Below are positions 1-12,300 of a stretch of 64,000 nt of DNA, in pieces (the first letter of the stretch is position 1; the number at the start of each line of letters is the position of its first letter). The DNA comes from Zanthoxylum bungeanum. Its lineage: Eukaryota; Streptophyta; Magnoliopsida; Sapindales; Rutaceae. The DNA lies in assembly GCA_019454045.1 (NCBI GenBank), contig SKCR01018456.1, positions 186,001-250,000 of the forward strand, written 5' to 3'. The notes beneath the pieces were generated by a model. That model worked only from the letters and a program-made list of their open reading frames with translations. It searched no databases and was not told where the DNA came from. The translations under genes and the position numbers were made by a program.

Positions 1-327
1 TAATTTTGGTTCACTTGTGGTAGGGTTGTTGCATTGCAGGGTCATCCGTCTCACCTGTGTCCTACTATCAAGCTGACCACATTCGCTAAACTCGTTATAG
101 GATTGCACTAAATATTTGAATATATGACCTCCCAACATTTTAACTTAAAATAAAAAAAAAAAAAAACAAAATAAAACAAGACCAAAAATAAAAACAAGTG
201 ATTTTTAACAAATTAAAATTATCCGCAGAAGAACAAGACTTATTGCCAATCAGACTATCAGAGAACGATTCAAGACTTGCTCCAATGTGGTTATAAAAGC
301 ATGCAACTGAGATCGGCCTCCATGTTG
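1..327 (-). other. 3' flank / 3' UTR of the CAD1-like gene
   Basis: This stretch lies immediately downstream of the CAD stop codon (328-330) on the minus strand and should hold the 3' UTR and polyadenylation region. It is A/T-rich with a long A run on the plus strand (about 150-180). I see no other gene or RNA here. The short minus-strand frame through the A/T tract is low-complexity and not a credible gene. Confidence 0.5.
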
Positions 328-3300
328 TCATTTCAAGGAGTTCTCAATATCAATCACAAATCGATACTTCACATCCTTCTTTATTAGCCTCTCAAGAGCT
401 TCATTGGCATTCTGAATTGGAATTGTTTCTATTTGCGGGTAAATCTTATGAGCAGCGCAATAGTCCAACATTTCTTGCGTCTCCTTCGTCCCACCTGTTA
501 TACTACCAGAAACAGTTTTCGCACCTGCCAAAAGAAAATTTTAATGAAGCTAAATTTTCTTAAATGAAGAGATTGAGAATGTGCTCATAAATTGTTGCAT
601 TCACTTTTAAGTCTAAATAATGGCCACATTACCAAAACTGAGGCTTGCAGGACTGAATTTGACTACGCTGGGGAATCCTACTAGGACATAAACACCAGCA
701 ACCTTCAACAGTGACATGTATGCATCAAATGGATGATCACCAGACGCCGTGTCAATGATAAAATCCAGAGATTTAGCCGAGGCCTGCACGTAAACCACAA
801 CTCAGAGATGCACACTAAATAATAGTTTTGGATAAGAAGCTCAACATGTTTTTACCTTCATCTGCTTTAGGTCAGATGAGACAACAAATTTGTCTGCACC
901 AAGCAGACTCAGGGCTTCCTCTTTCTTGGAAGTGCTAGTACTGAAAACTGTTACATTCAATCCAAAAGCCTTCCCAAACTTCACAGCCATGTGCCCAAGA
1001 CCGCCAAGTCCAATCACTCCAAGAGACTTACCAGGTTGGTTCATCTTATGGCGCATCATTGGAGTGTAAACAGTAATTCCAGCACAAAGCAAAGGCGCTG
1101 CTGAAGCCAATGGATAGTCTTCAGCTATCCTATAACAGTACCTGTTTTCCGAATTTCTACAATGAATTTAATATCTTATATAAAATCCACATTCTAACAT
1201 GTTTTGTCTGCCTGATACTGTATACACACATTGATTTAGCATCACTACTATACTAAAGAGACCTAGAAAATAGTATCTCCTCTGAATCACAAGAATGCAG
1301 CTCTTAAGAAGCATTGTTCTTCCATTCTTGATTCTTCCTCCAAATTTTATGTTGTAACATGTGAATGACAACATGAATAGACAAAGAAGTAACACATGGA
1401 ACCCATATGGTGGCAGAAGGATCAAATCAACAATTGAAGACTTCTTATTTTAAAAGTGAACAAGCTTATCCAATTAAATCATGAATCTTAAATGCAAGCA
1501 AAAGTAATTTGATAAATATTTCAACTACTTGGAAAAGAAGATTTATTAAGCATCATAAAGTACTTGCCTCTCATGGACAACAATGTAACTAGAATATCCT
1601 CCTTTTGTGACTGTACCATCCGCATCAATGCCATTAAAAGTGTAAACTAGCCCTTTTACACAATGAACTTCTAGCCCATCATTGCAATATTCACAATCTC
1701 TGCATGAGTTGACATAAGTTCCCACGCCAATATGGTCACCAACTTTGAAGCGGCTAACATTGGGACCAACCTCTTTCACAATTCCAACAATCTCATGCCT
1801 GAAATGTAAATAAATGTAGACACATCAGTTTGAGAAACTGCCATGATTACTTGTAATTGACTATCAAGCCACATACCCAGGCACCAAAGGATATTTTGAG
1901 TCTCCATGTTTATTCCTAGTCCAAATAACATCCGCATAACAAATTCCACAGTGAGTTATGGTTATTGAAACATCATAACTACCAACAGCCCTGAAATTAT
2001 TTCCCAATGTTGTTAGTAATTAAAATATGTTTCAAGATAGGCATATACAGTACTAAAGGACATAAATAGTGTGTTTCCATTAGTTCCAAAATCATAATGC
2101 AGTATAGAGCAAAAAAATTGTTTATAACGTGTGTTGACGGTGGATTTTGGTCTCAGGGCAATATGGGAATATCACTCCTGAGGTAATCCTCCTTCAATAG
2201 TGAATTTGTTTGGTTATGGAGGACCAAAATCAAACTTAGCAGAAGATAGATAATGCGTCAATCAAGCAAGGAGATTTAACGTGGTTCGGCGGATTTTGGT
2301 CCGACCTACGTCCACGGGCACAAACAGGACTAGAGATGGCAATTTTACCCACAAACCCGCAAAAACCCGCCCGTAATGGGTAGGATTTGGTAAATATATT
2401 AGTGGGTGCGGTGCGGGTTTGGTAATTTAAAGCAGAACCCGCTGCGGGTGCGGTGCGAGTTTGGTATTTAAGAAAAAAATGCGGGTATCCACATACCCGC
2501 GATATTATTTTTATTAATTAATATTTTTAGGACAATATAAAAAAAGCTTCATATAAAAACAACTAACAAAACATAAACCTAAAACAATAATCCACAGTTT
2601 CACACTCCCACTCAGCCGCAGCCCGCAACCTGCCCAACTGAAGATTTTTTGCATGACTATTATTGTTTTTTTTTAATCAAACTTGTTAATAAAATTATAA
2701 TGCAAACATTTGGATTAAGTTCACATAATCAGAAACGGGAGAGGAGCAAAATAAGCTAGTGTTTGCTGCAACTTCAGTAGCTTTCCTGCTTCTTCATTAC
2801 ACTTACACCACTTAAGCCTTGTAAGCATCACTTTCATTACACTTAGCATAAAAAATATGACCAAAGGTTGGTGATTACTTTTTAGCTTATTGTCAATTGA
2901 GTTGGCTAATTTAGATCATTATAATTATGAAGGGAAAAACTCGTTTTAATTATGTTTATATGAAAAATAAACATATGGTACTGAGTCTTTCATACATTAT
3001 GTTATTTATGTAATGTATATACATACATTGCATGTTATATATGTCAAATGAAAAATAAATATGAAAACTACATCTAGCAATTAAAAATAAATTATTTAAT
3101 TAAAAAATTATATTATTAAGAACACAAAGTAATTCAATATTTTAAAAACCCGCAAAAAATCCGTTGGGTACCAATGCGGGTTTGGTAATTTATTTTTATA
3201 TGTGGTGCGGGTTTGGTAATGAAAATTAAAACCCGCAACGGGTATGGTGCGGGTTTGGTAATTTATTTACATATGCGGGTGCGGGTTTGGTAATGGAAAA

Positions 3301-6300
3301 CCCGCACCATACCCTACCCACTGCCATCCCTAAACAGGAACTATATTTTTATTACTGAAACTCGTAATTCTTCTGTCTTTTTACAAGTTTTTCTGATGCC
3401 TTTTACACATACTCTACCCTTCTATTTATAATAGTGAGGGAATCAGATTCCTCTTAGTATGAGGTTTACTAGTTGAAACAATCTCCTGCTCCCTCAAGGA
3501 AACTTTTATCAAATCTATCTTTTACTTCCTTTATCCTACTAGGACTCTGACTCCTCAGTTTTCCCATGAAAGTAGGGTAACTTATCTTCTGGAGCATATC
3601 CCGCCATGCTCCCGGTCTTCATGTGGTCGGTCATGATAGTCTTTTGTACCGGGAATGCTTCTGTCGACCTGATAAGTGTCTGGTCATCTTGAATTCAAGT
3701 GCTCGGTTGCCGATCATCAAGTGCTCGGTATCTTCATGTTGTGGTCGGTCTTTTATTGTAAAACGCTCGGGCCCTCACTGCTGGCTTTTTATGGGTAGGG
3801 TCAGTGTTAGTGATCTCACCCAAGAAGGGAATTACCCTTCTACCCTTGTCGTACTGTTTTAAATATCATAGTGCCTGAAAACACCATCAACATCTGTCCC
3901 CTAGTTCTCGGTTCCAACGAGTATACGAGTTGGTGCCGGGAACTACATAAAGATGGTGTGCTGATTACTTCGTTGGTGGTTGATCCGAGGTTGAATCGAA
4001 ATTTGCGTCGCCTCTTTTCAAGCACCTCTTCTTGAGACGCACAACAGTCACGTCTGTTTAATGCCCATCAAATCACCTTTAGGGTTTTTCCTAAGTGTGA
4101 CACTTGTCAATCATCTGTCGGATTCCCGCCAAAAAAGAAAGTGAATCGACCGTGTAGGGGCGTTTTAATAGTGTGCTGATCTCAACCGTTCGTTTGATTT
4201 TGGCAGACCTCTTTTGCAGTTGACACTTGGCGTCTATCCGGGTTCTTTTTCTCGATCCAACGGCCATGAGCGTCCCACTCATGACTATAAAAAGACGGGG
4301 CTTTTACTGTGCAGTCTTTTTGGCAAATCTTTCTCTCCTTCCAGTGAATATTTCAACCGTGACTCACTTGACTCAGTACTCCCGGAGTTTCTTTCAGCCG
4401 TGCATTTTTCTTCTTTCTCCGCTGTGACCTGCGAATTTAGGGGACGAGCAAATCGTGCTGTGCAATCTTCAGTCTTTCTGAAAGAAACAAGTAAGTTTTC
4501 TGAGCGACCTCTCCTCTTTTTGTGTTGTGAATCCTTTGTTAGCTTTGATGTTACTAGGGAGTGACTTATGGCTTGTCGGATTTTGTTAGGGCATTTTAGA
4601 ACCCACCTGCTTAGCTTTCTCGGAATTCCTGAGCAGTCTTAGAGTTTTAACTATAGACTGACTTCCCCTTCCTTTTTATTTCTTAGGATGTCAGGAATGT
4701 CTGACAACAGATATTCCTCTGTAAACCCTGTTAGACCCTCAATACCCCCTGCTGAAGAGCTTTCCTCGGGCTCGGGGGCACCCAGTGTGGAAGACCTTGA
4801 TACTACCCCCACTCTTTCTGAGATCGAACAAGATTCTTACCATCAGAGGGTTCCTCGGGAAGATCCGGAGCCCGGTGATTTTGACGGCTCGGCTCTAGAC
4901 ATGGTTCAGCCCTCTAAGATAACCGAGGATGATCTAGCACTGCTTCGGCAACGATATGACATCCCGATAGACATTGCCCTTGAGGTCCCTCTTCCATGTG
5001 ATCGTGCCAGTCAGCCTGACGAGGGTTCCGTGGCCCTTCTTCCAGCTTTCTTCGAATGCGGGCTCCGGCTGCCAATTCAACCCTATTTTGCCTGGATGCT
5101 GGCCGAGATGGAGATCGCCCCATGTCAACTGAGTCTAAACAGTTGGAGGATTTTGGCCGGGTTGTATGTAGCTTGGCATCGGGCGGGGCTTGGCGAACCT
5201 TCTTTTGAAGAGGTGAAGAGGTTATATCGGTTGAAGGCCAACCCAAAGACTCACCACGGTTGGTACTACCTTTCTGCTTACGATAGTTCGTCAAACGTCG
5301 TCCAAAAACTCCCTGACTCCAATAAGAATTTCAAAGATCTTTGGTTCTGGGCCACTGGAGATTGGGGACGGACCCTGAGGTCGGATGAAGGGGAGATCTT
5401 GGTTCCGGATATCTTTAGGGCGGGAGGTTAGGAGATTAACCTTTAGCTTTTCTTCCCTTAGTTTTTTTTTATGTTTGGATTCTTACCCCTTTTCTTCTAT
5501 TCCTCCTAGCCTGTTGGAGGGATGCTCCCAAGGTTTCCCATCAGGTCCGGAAGCGGGTAAGATGGTGTGCTGATTACTTCGTTGGTGGTTGATCCGAGGT
5601 TGAATCGAAATTTGCGTCGCCTCTTTTCAAGCACCTCTTCTTGAGACGCACAACAGTCACGTCTGTTTAATGCCCATCAAATCACCTTTAGGGTTTTTCC
5701 TAAGTGTGACACTTGTCAATCATCTGTCGGATTCCCGCCAAAAAAGAAAGTGAATCGACGCGTGTAGGGCGCGTTTTAATAGTGTGCTGATCTCAACCGT
5801 TCGTTTGATTTTGGCAGACCTCTTTTGCAGTTGACACTTGGCGTCTATCCGGGTTCTTTTTCTCGATCCAACGGCCATGAGCGTCCCACTCATGACTATA
5901 AAAAGACGGGGCTTTTACTGTGCAGTATTTTTGGCAAATCTTTCTCTCCTTCCAGTGAATATTTCAACCGTGACTCACTTGACTCAGTACTCCCGGAGTT
6001 TCTTTCAGCCGTGCATTTTTCTTCTTTCTCCGCTGTGACCTGCGAATTTAGGGGACGAGCAAACCGTGCTGTGCAATCTTCAGTCTTTCTGAAAGAAACA
6101 AGTAAGTTTTCTGAGCGACCTCTCCTCTTTTTGTGTTGTGAATCCTTTGTTAGCTTTGATGTTACTAGGGAGTGACTTATGGCTTGTCGGATTTTGTTAG
6201 GGCATTTTAGAACCCACCTGCTTAGCTTTCTCGGAATTCCTGAGCAGTCTTAGAGTTTTAACTATAGACTGACTTCCCCTTCTTTTTATTTCTTAGGATG

Positions 6301-9300
6301 TCAGGAATGTCTGACAACAGATATTCCTCTGTAAACCCTGTTAGACCCTCAATACCCCCTGCTGAAGAGCTTTCCTCGGGCTCGGGGGCACCCAGTGTGG
6401 AAGACCTTGATACTACCCCCACTCTTTCTGAGATCGAACAAGATTCTTACCATCAGAGGGTTCCTCGGGAAGATCCGGAGCCCGGTGATTTTGACGGCTC
6501 GGCTCTAGACATGGTTCAGCCCTCTAAGATAACCGAGGATGATCTAGCACTGCTTCGGCAACGATATGACATCCCGATAGACATTGCCCTTGAGGTCCCT
6601 CTTCCATGTGATCGTGCCAGTCAGCCTGACGAGGGTTTCCGTGGCCCTTCTTCCAGCTTTCTTCGAATGCGGGCTCCGGCTGCCAATTCAACCCTATTTT
6701 GCCTGGATGCTGGCCGAGATGGAGATCGCCCCATGTCAACTGAGTCTAAACAGTTGGAGGATTTTGGCCGGGTTGTATGTAGCTTGGCATCGGGCGGGGC
6801 TTGGCGAACCTTCTTTTGAAGAGGTGAAGAGGTTATATCGGTTGAAGGCCAACCCAAAGACTCACCACGGTTGGTACTACCTTTCTGCTTACGATAGTTC
6901 GTCAAACGTCGTCCAAAAACTCCCTGACTCCAATAAGAATTTCAAAGATCTTTGGTTCTGGGCCACTGGAGATTGGGGACGGACCCTGAGGTCGGATGAA
7001 GGGGAGATCTTGGTTCCGGATATCTTTAGGGCGGGAGGTTAGGAGATTAACCTTTAGCTTTTCTTCCCTTAGTTTTTTTTTATGTTTGGATTCTTACCCC
7101 TTTTCTTCTATTCCTCCTAGCCTGTTGGAGGGATGCTCCCAAGGTTTCCCATCAGGTCCGGAAGCGGGTATTCTGGGCTCGGCGATATGCCGCTCATTGG
7201 AGGGAGTTGGTAAACGATGCGGCATTTTTTGAATCAGGGCTCGTTCGGACCGTTCCTCCTAAGATCTCGAGTCGAATAGGTAGATGCATGTTGATCTTCT
7301 AACCAACTCCCATGTTTATTTACCATTTTTGTTGTCGTCTTTTTTCTTCTCTGTTTTTTGTATGCTAAGGTCCTGAACCCTTGTTTTTGTCTTTGTTTTT
7401 TTGCAGGTATGTCGAAGAGACCAAAGTATCTTGATCGGTTGACCGGTGCTGCGAAAAAAACTAGCCCAGGTGGAGCTGGTACTTCTCGGAAACGACCTGA
7501 ATCTTCCGAGGATAGAAAGGTGGCCGTGGAGGTAGAACGTCCGAGCTCTCAGGGTCTATCTTCATCTCCTCGGGTGCCCCCAATGGGTGCCACTCGTCCT
7601 GATAGCCCCCCAAGACCCTCCAGGAGGAGGAAGCGTCGGTTTGGAGCTGTGGATACCCAATTGAGGCGGGAATTGGAGGAGGAGGCTCCGAGCAGAGAGA
7701 CTCCAGTTCGGCAAGAGGGTCCTTCCAAGAAATTGAAGGGTGATGTGGTTCTCGGAGTTGATGACCTTGGGAAGAATATCAGGGAGGTTACTTCCCATTT
7801 GGTATCGGCTTTCAATGAGCTGGCCGAGGCTGTACCTCCTGAGAAGATTCCGAGGTTTGAGGACCTTTCACCCGAGGAGGTGGTCGCAAAGTTATGCTCC
7901 CAGTTGGCTCAGGTTATTTCTTTTTCTTCTCTTCTACATCTGAGGTGTCTTTCAGACTTAGTTTGAAACTGACTTCTTTTTCTTCTCGGCGGGCAAATTA
8001 TTTTGCGGCCAAAAATAAAGACCTGTTCATAAGCCTTTTTCTGAAGGCGGCCAGGCACAGAGGCTTCAGAATCGTCTTTCTGAAGTGGAGGCCAAGCTGG
8101 CTAGTGATGAGGAGAGGAATAGGGATCATGAGCTGGCTGCGGTCGAGGCTGTCAAAACAAACAAAGCTCTTAAGGCTGCTGCTACTCTGGAGCGCAAGAA
8201 TGCTGAGGAAGCTAGAGCAAGTTTGGTGGATGCCCGGGCTGAGATTGGGATCCTCAAGGTGGAAGTGGGCAGTGTGGAGTATAAGCTGCAGGCCAAAGAG
8301 GAGGAACTGGGACGGGCCCGTGCCGAGCTCAGGGATAAGGAGCTCGAGTGGGACTCCATTCGTCTTGAAGGGGTCGGTGATTGTGCTGAAATCATACCAA
8401 TGGTGCTGCCCGTCCTGGATATGGGGCCAGTCCATGCAGCCATCAGTTTCTGCAAAGGGGAAATATCTGAGGAGGAGTTCCAGAAGTGGCTCCCCCCTCT
8501 TCCGAGGAGGTGATGGATCCCGACCCGATTTCCGTTGCCCCGGTCTCCCAGGTTTCCCAAGAAAGCCGACCTGAGGTTCCTGCTCCTGGCGAGGACTACC
8601 CTGAGATTCCACCTCCCATTCTTGAAGTAGAGGTCTCCCGTGTCGTCGAGTTTGAAGCTGTTGTTCCCGTTCTCGAGACCGAGCTGATCCCTCCATCGTC
8701 TGAGCCAGCCGAGGAAGAACTTCCTGCCCCTGCGCGGGCTGATTAAAGAAGGGGTAACCCGGACGGGGCCCTGTGTACACTTGTTTTTTTTTTTTTTTTT
8801 GTAATAACACTTCATATCTTTTTTTTTTTTGAATATATATATATATGTGCTTTCTTTCTCTCTTTTTTTTTTATTTCGTTCTTCATGTTTCACTTCGAAC
8901 ATTTGAGACCTCTCCGTGGGGACAATATGAGCGGGAGGGACGTAATCCGACCCCGAGTAGTAAGAAACACTTGGCTCCGGTGGAATCGGTGGGACATAAC
9001 CCGACCCCGATCTGAGGGAAGCACTAGGCTCCGGGGGGAATGTTACGTTCCCAGTTTAAAGAACACTGACTCGGTGGGACATAACCCGACCCCGAGCTGT
9101 ATGGAACACTTGGCCCTGGGGGAATGTTTCGTCCCCAGTCAAAAGATAGATTTAGTGGGGTGTGGGCCGACCCCGAGCTGTATAACCAAGTGGCATTGGC
9201 GGAACGAAATCCAGCCCCGAGTCGAATAACTGAATGGTCTCGGCGGAACGTAATCCAGCCCCGAGCCGAATAATCAAGTGGCCTCGGCGGAACGAATCCA

Positions 9301-12300
9301 GCACCGAGCCAATTAACCAAGTGGCCTCGGCGGAACGAATCCAGCCCTGAGCACTGGTTAATCCTTGGGATTTATTCAGATGGGAAGTGTATCCATCTTT
9401 GAAACCCTGTCGAATCTGACTTGGGCGTCCCCTTGTCAGACCGACGAAAAAAATAAAAACAAAACTTTCGAAAATAAAATCAAAAGGTGGGGGTGACTTA
9501 GCACTTGTCCCAAAGCAAAATTTTTCACAAGCGTAAACAACAGCACAGATTCCTTAAAACAACGTCCTGTCCGAGGTTTCCAAAACACAATTCTGAATCT
9601 TTCAATTCAGTGTCCCGGCGAACCAGGATTTGGATCAGAGAGCGTTTGAATGGTAAGGGCACATCCTCTATACGTCGGGTCACTATGGAGCCTGTGTATT
9701 GTACGAGGGCTCCTCCTTACCACTGGAGCAGGCACACGCTACAGGGGCACAACGCATCCCCGTGCTGCGCCTCTCTTGGATCCAAATTATGAATGGATCA
9801 AAAAGTGTCCGGGATACTAAGGGTATATTCCTCCTTAGGTCCGGCATCACTGGAGCTAGCAATCGCACGGGAGCATCATCATCCCCCGTGCTATGCTTTC
9901 CCACGGATCCATTACATCGGGTAAGTGAGGATCAAAAGAGTGCTCGACACATTAAGGGCATGTTCCTCCTTATGTTCGGCAACACTGGAGTAAGCAATCG
10001 CCACGGGGGTATCATCCCTCCCTGTGCTATGCTTCTCACGGATCCTATGCATCGAGTATGTCCCTGAGGACCCCGAGCCAAGAGAGATACTTGGTTCTGG
10101 GGGAATGTCCCGTCCCCAGACCAATGAGCATGACTCGGTGGGACGTAACCCGACCCCGAGCCGAATAGTCAAGTGACCTCGGCGGAACAAGATCCAACCC
10201 CGAAGTGTTCGAAGCTTTAAGGGCATATTCCTCCCTATGTTTGGTAACACTTGGAGCAGGCAATCGCCACGGGAGTATCATCCCTCCCCGTGCTATGCTT
10301 CTCACGGATCTTATACTCTGATTCACTTTCGTCCCTGCTGTTTAATGCTTGTATGGAGTCGACTGATTCTGGTGTGACTTTGTGCTTCTTTATGGTGGTA
10401 GTCGTGGTCGGGTAGTTGCGGGTTTTGTGCTTTTGACCTTGGACCGTTGTGTTGAGTATGTCCCCGGGGTTTTGAATACGGTTTTGCAAAATTTATTTTT
10501 AGAAGAGCAGGTGAAAAATGAAAGTTTTATTTATATTCGGGGACATACTGCCCTTCTTACAACTCTCTGTGGGTCATTTTGATAGAGGATTTGTATTTGA
10601 ATTTCTGTCCCTTATTGGGTTGCTGCCAAAGAAGATGAGGAAGAGAGAATTTACTGAAAGTATTTTTTCAACATCTCGGCGTTCCATGGCTTTTTAATCT
10701 TGTGTCGTCCAGCTGTTCCAAGAAGTAAGCCCCTGGCCTTACCACCTCTGTGATTTTGTATGACCCTTCCCACTTGGCACCTAGCGAGCGAGCCTCCTCT
10801 GGTCGCCGAGTGTTTAAGGTGACCCTTCTCAATACTAAGTCGCCCGGGAGGAAGGAGAGGGTCCGAACTCTTCTGTTGTAGAAGCGGGTCATTCTTTGTT
10901 GGTAGACTGCTGCTTTCATAGCTGATCTCTCTCTCCTTTCCTCGATCAGGTCGAGGTGGTTTTTGATAAGTTCTCCGTTTTGCTCATTCCCAAAGTGGCG
11001 GACCCTGTGAGTTGCTACCCCGATTTCTGCTAGAATGATGGCCTCACATCCGTATGATAGGGAAAATGGTGTTTCCCCTGTGGAATCTTTGTAGGTCGTC
11101 TGATGTGCCCATAGCACTTCTGGTAATTCTTCGACCCATAAGCCTTTGCATGATCCGAGCCGAGCTTTAAGGTTTGCCTTGATGGTCTTGTTTGTTGCCT
11201 CAACCTGTCCGTTTGACTTGGGATGGGCTGACGAGGCGAATTTTAAAGCGATCTGGAGGTCTTCGCAGAGCTTCCTGAATCCTTTGCTATCGAATTGTTT
11301 CTCGTTGTCGGTGATGATTGCCCGGGGGATTCCGAACCTGCAGATTATGTTCTTCTTTACAAATTTTATGGCCTTTTTCTCTGTGATGGTGGATAGCGGC
11401 TCGGCTTCTGCCCATTTTGTGAAATAGTCTATGGCCACGATTGCATATTTCGCTTGCCCTCGCCCTTTTGGCATTGGCCCTATGATATCTAGCCCCCACT
11501 GTGCGAACGGCCAGGGGCTGGACAGGGTGGTTAATTGTTCTGCCGGTTGATGGTGGATGTTGGCATTTTTCTGACAACCTTCGCATTTCTAGGCTATCCG
11601 CACACCGTCCTGATGCATGGTCGGCCAGTAAAATCCTTGTCTTAAGGCTTTAAAGGCGATTGATCTTCCTCCGGCGTGACTTCCACAGATGCCCGTGTGA
11701 ATTTCCCTGAGCACATAATCTGCTTCCTCCTCTGTTAAACATCTCAGGAGGGGTACGGTATAGCCTCTTCGGTAGAGTACCCCTTCGATTAAGGAAAATT
11801 TGGTTCTTTTGAATTTTAGTTTTATGGCTTCCTTTCTGTCCTCGGGTGTCTCTCATGTTTCCAAATATTTTCTGATCGGTTGTAGCCATAAAGTTTCATC
11901 TTCTTTATGGAGGGTTCCTACTTCGAGTTCTCCCACGCTCTTTTCTCGAGGCATATGAGAGGGATTATTCTGGGGTCCTCGGTCTTCATTGAGGATGCGA
12001 GCCGGGCCAGGGAGTCTGCTTCACAGTTGTCTTCTCGTCTGATTTGTTCGAAGCGTACGTTCCCCACTTTCTCTATCAACTTTTTTACTTCGGCTAAGTA
12101 AGCTATCATGGTCGGCTCCCTGGCCTGAAATTCTCCATTTAGTTGTTGAATGGCTAGCTGAGAGTCACTCCTTACTACCACGTTGTGGACTCCCCACTGT
12201 GCATAGCCTTAATCCGGCCAAGATTGCTTCGTATTCGGCTTCATTGTTTGTGGTTTCGAAGGCGAACCTTAAGGCAAACAATACTTCTTCCCCCTTGTTA

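Larger units (their letters stand above)
3951..7170 (+). repeat. Recent 1.61-kb direct tandem duplication
   Basis: Copy 1 is 3951-5559 and copy 2 is 5560-7170, adjacent and nearly identical (I see about half a dozen differences, mostly single-base). Each copy contains a TATA box, a 5'-UTR intron and the first coding exon plus part of the second exon of the antisense gene. The junction at 5559/5560 shows essentially no microhomology (one or two bases). Confidence 0.93.

Noticed and set aside
1168..1425. 85-codon ORF between CAD exons
   Set aside because: It lies within the GC-AG intron 3; no similarity to the enzyme and no splice support.
7998..8902. Minus-strand ORFs of 258-270 codons
   Set aside because: They are shadows of the plus-strand coiled-coil exon, whose phase and composition are protein-like. 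The minus frames run into poly-K from T runs.
9505..10582. ORFs among the element A 3' repeats
   Set aside because: Both strands are open through repeated units; there is no conserved domain and the same frames overlap.
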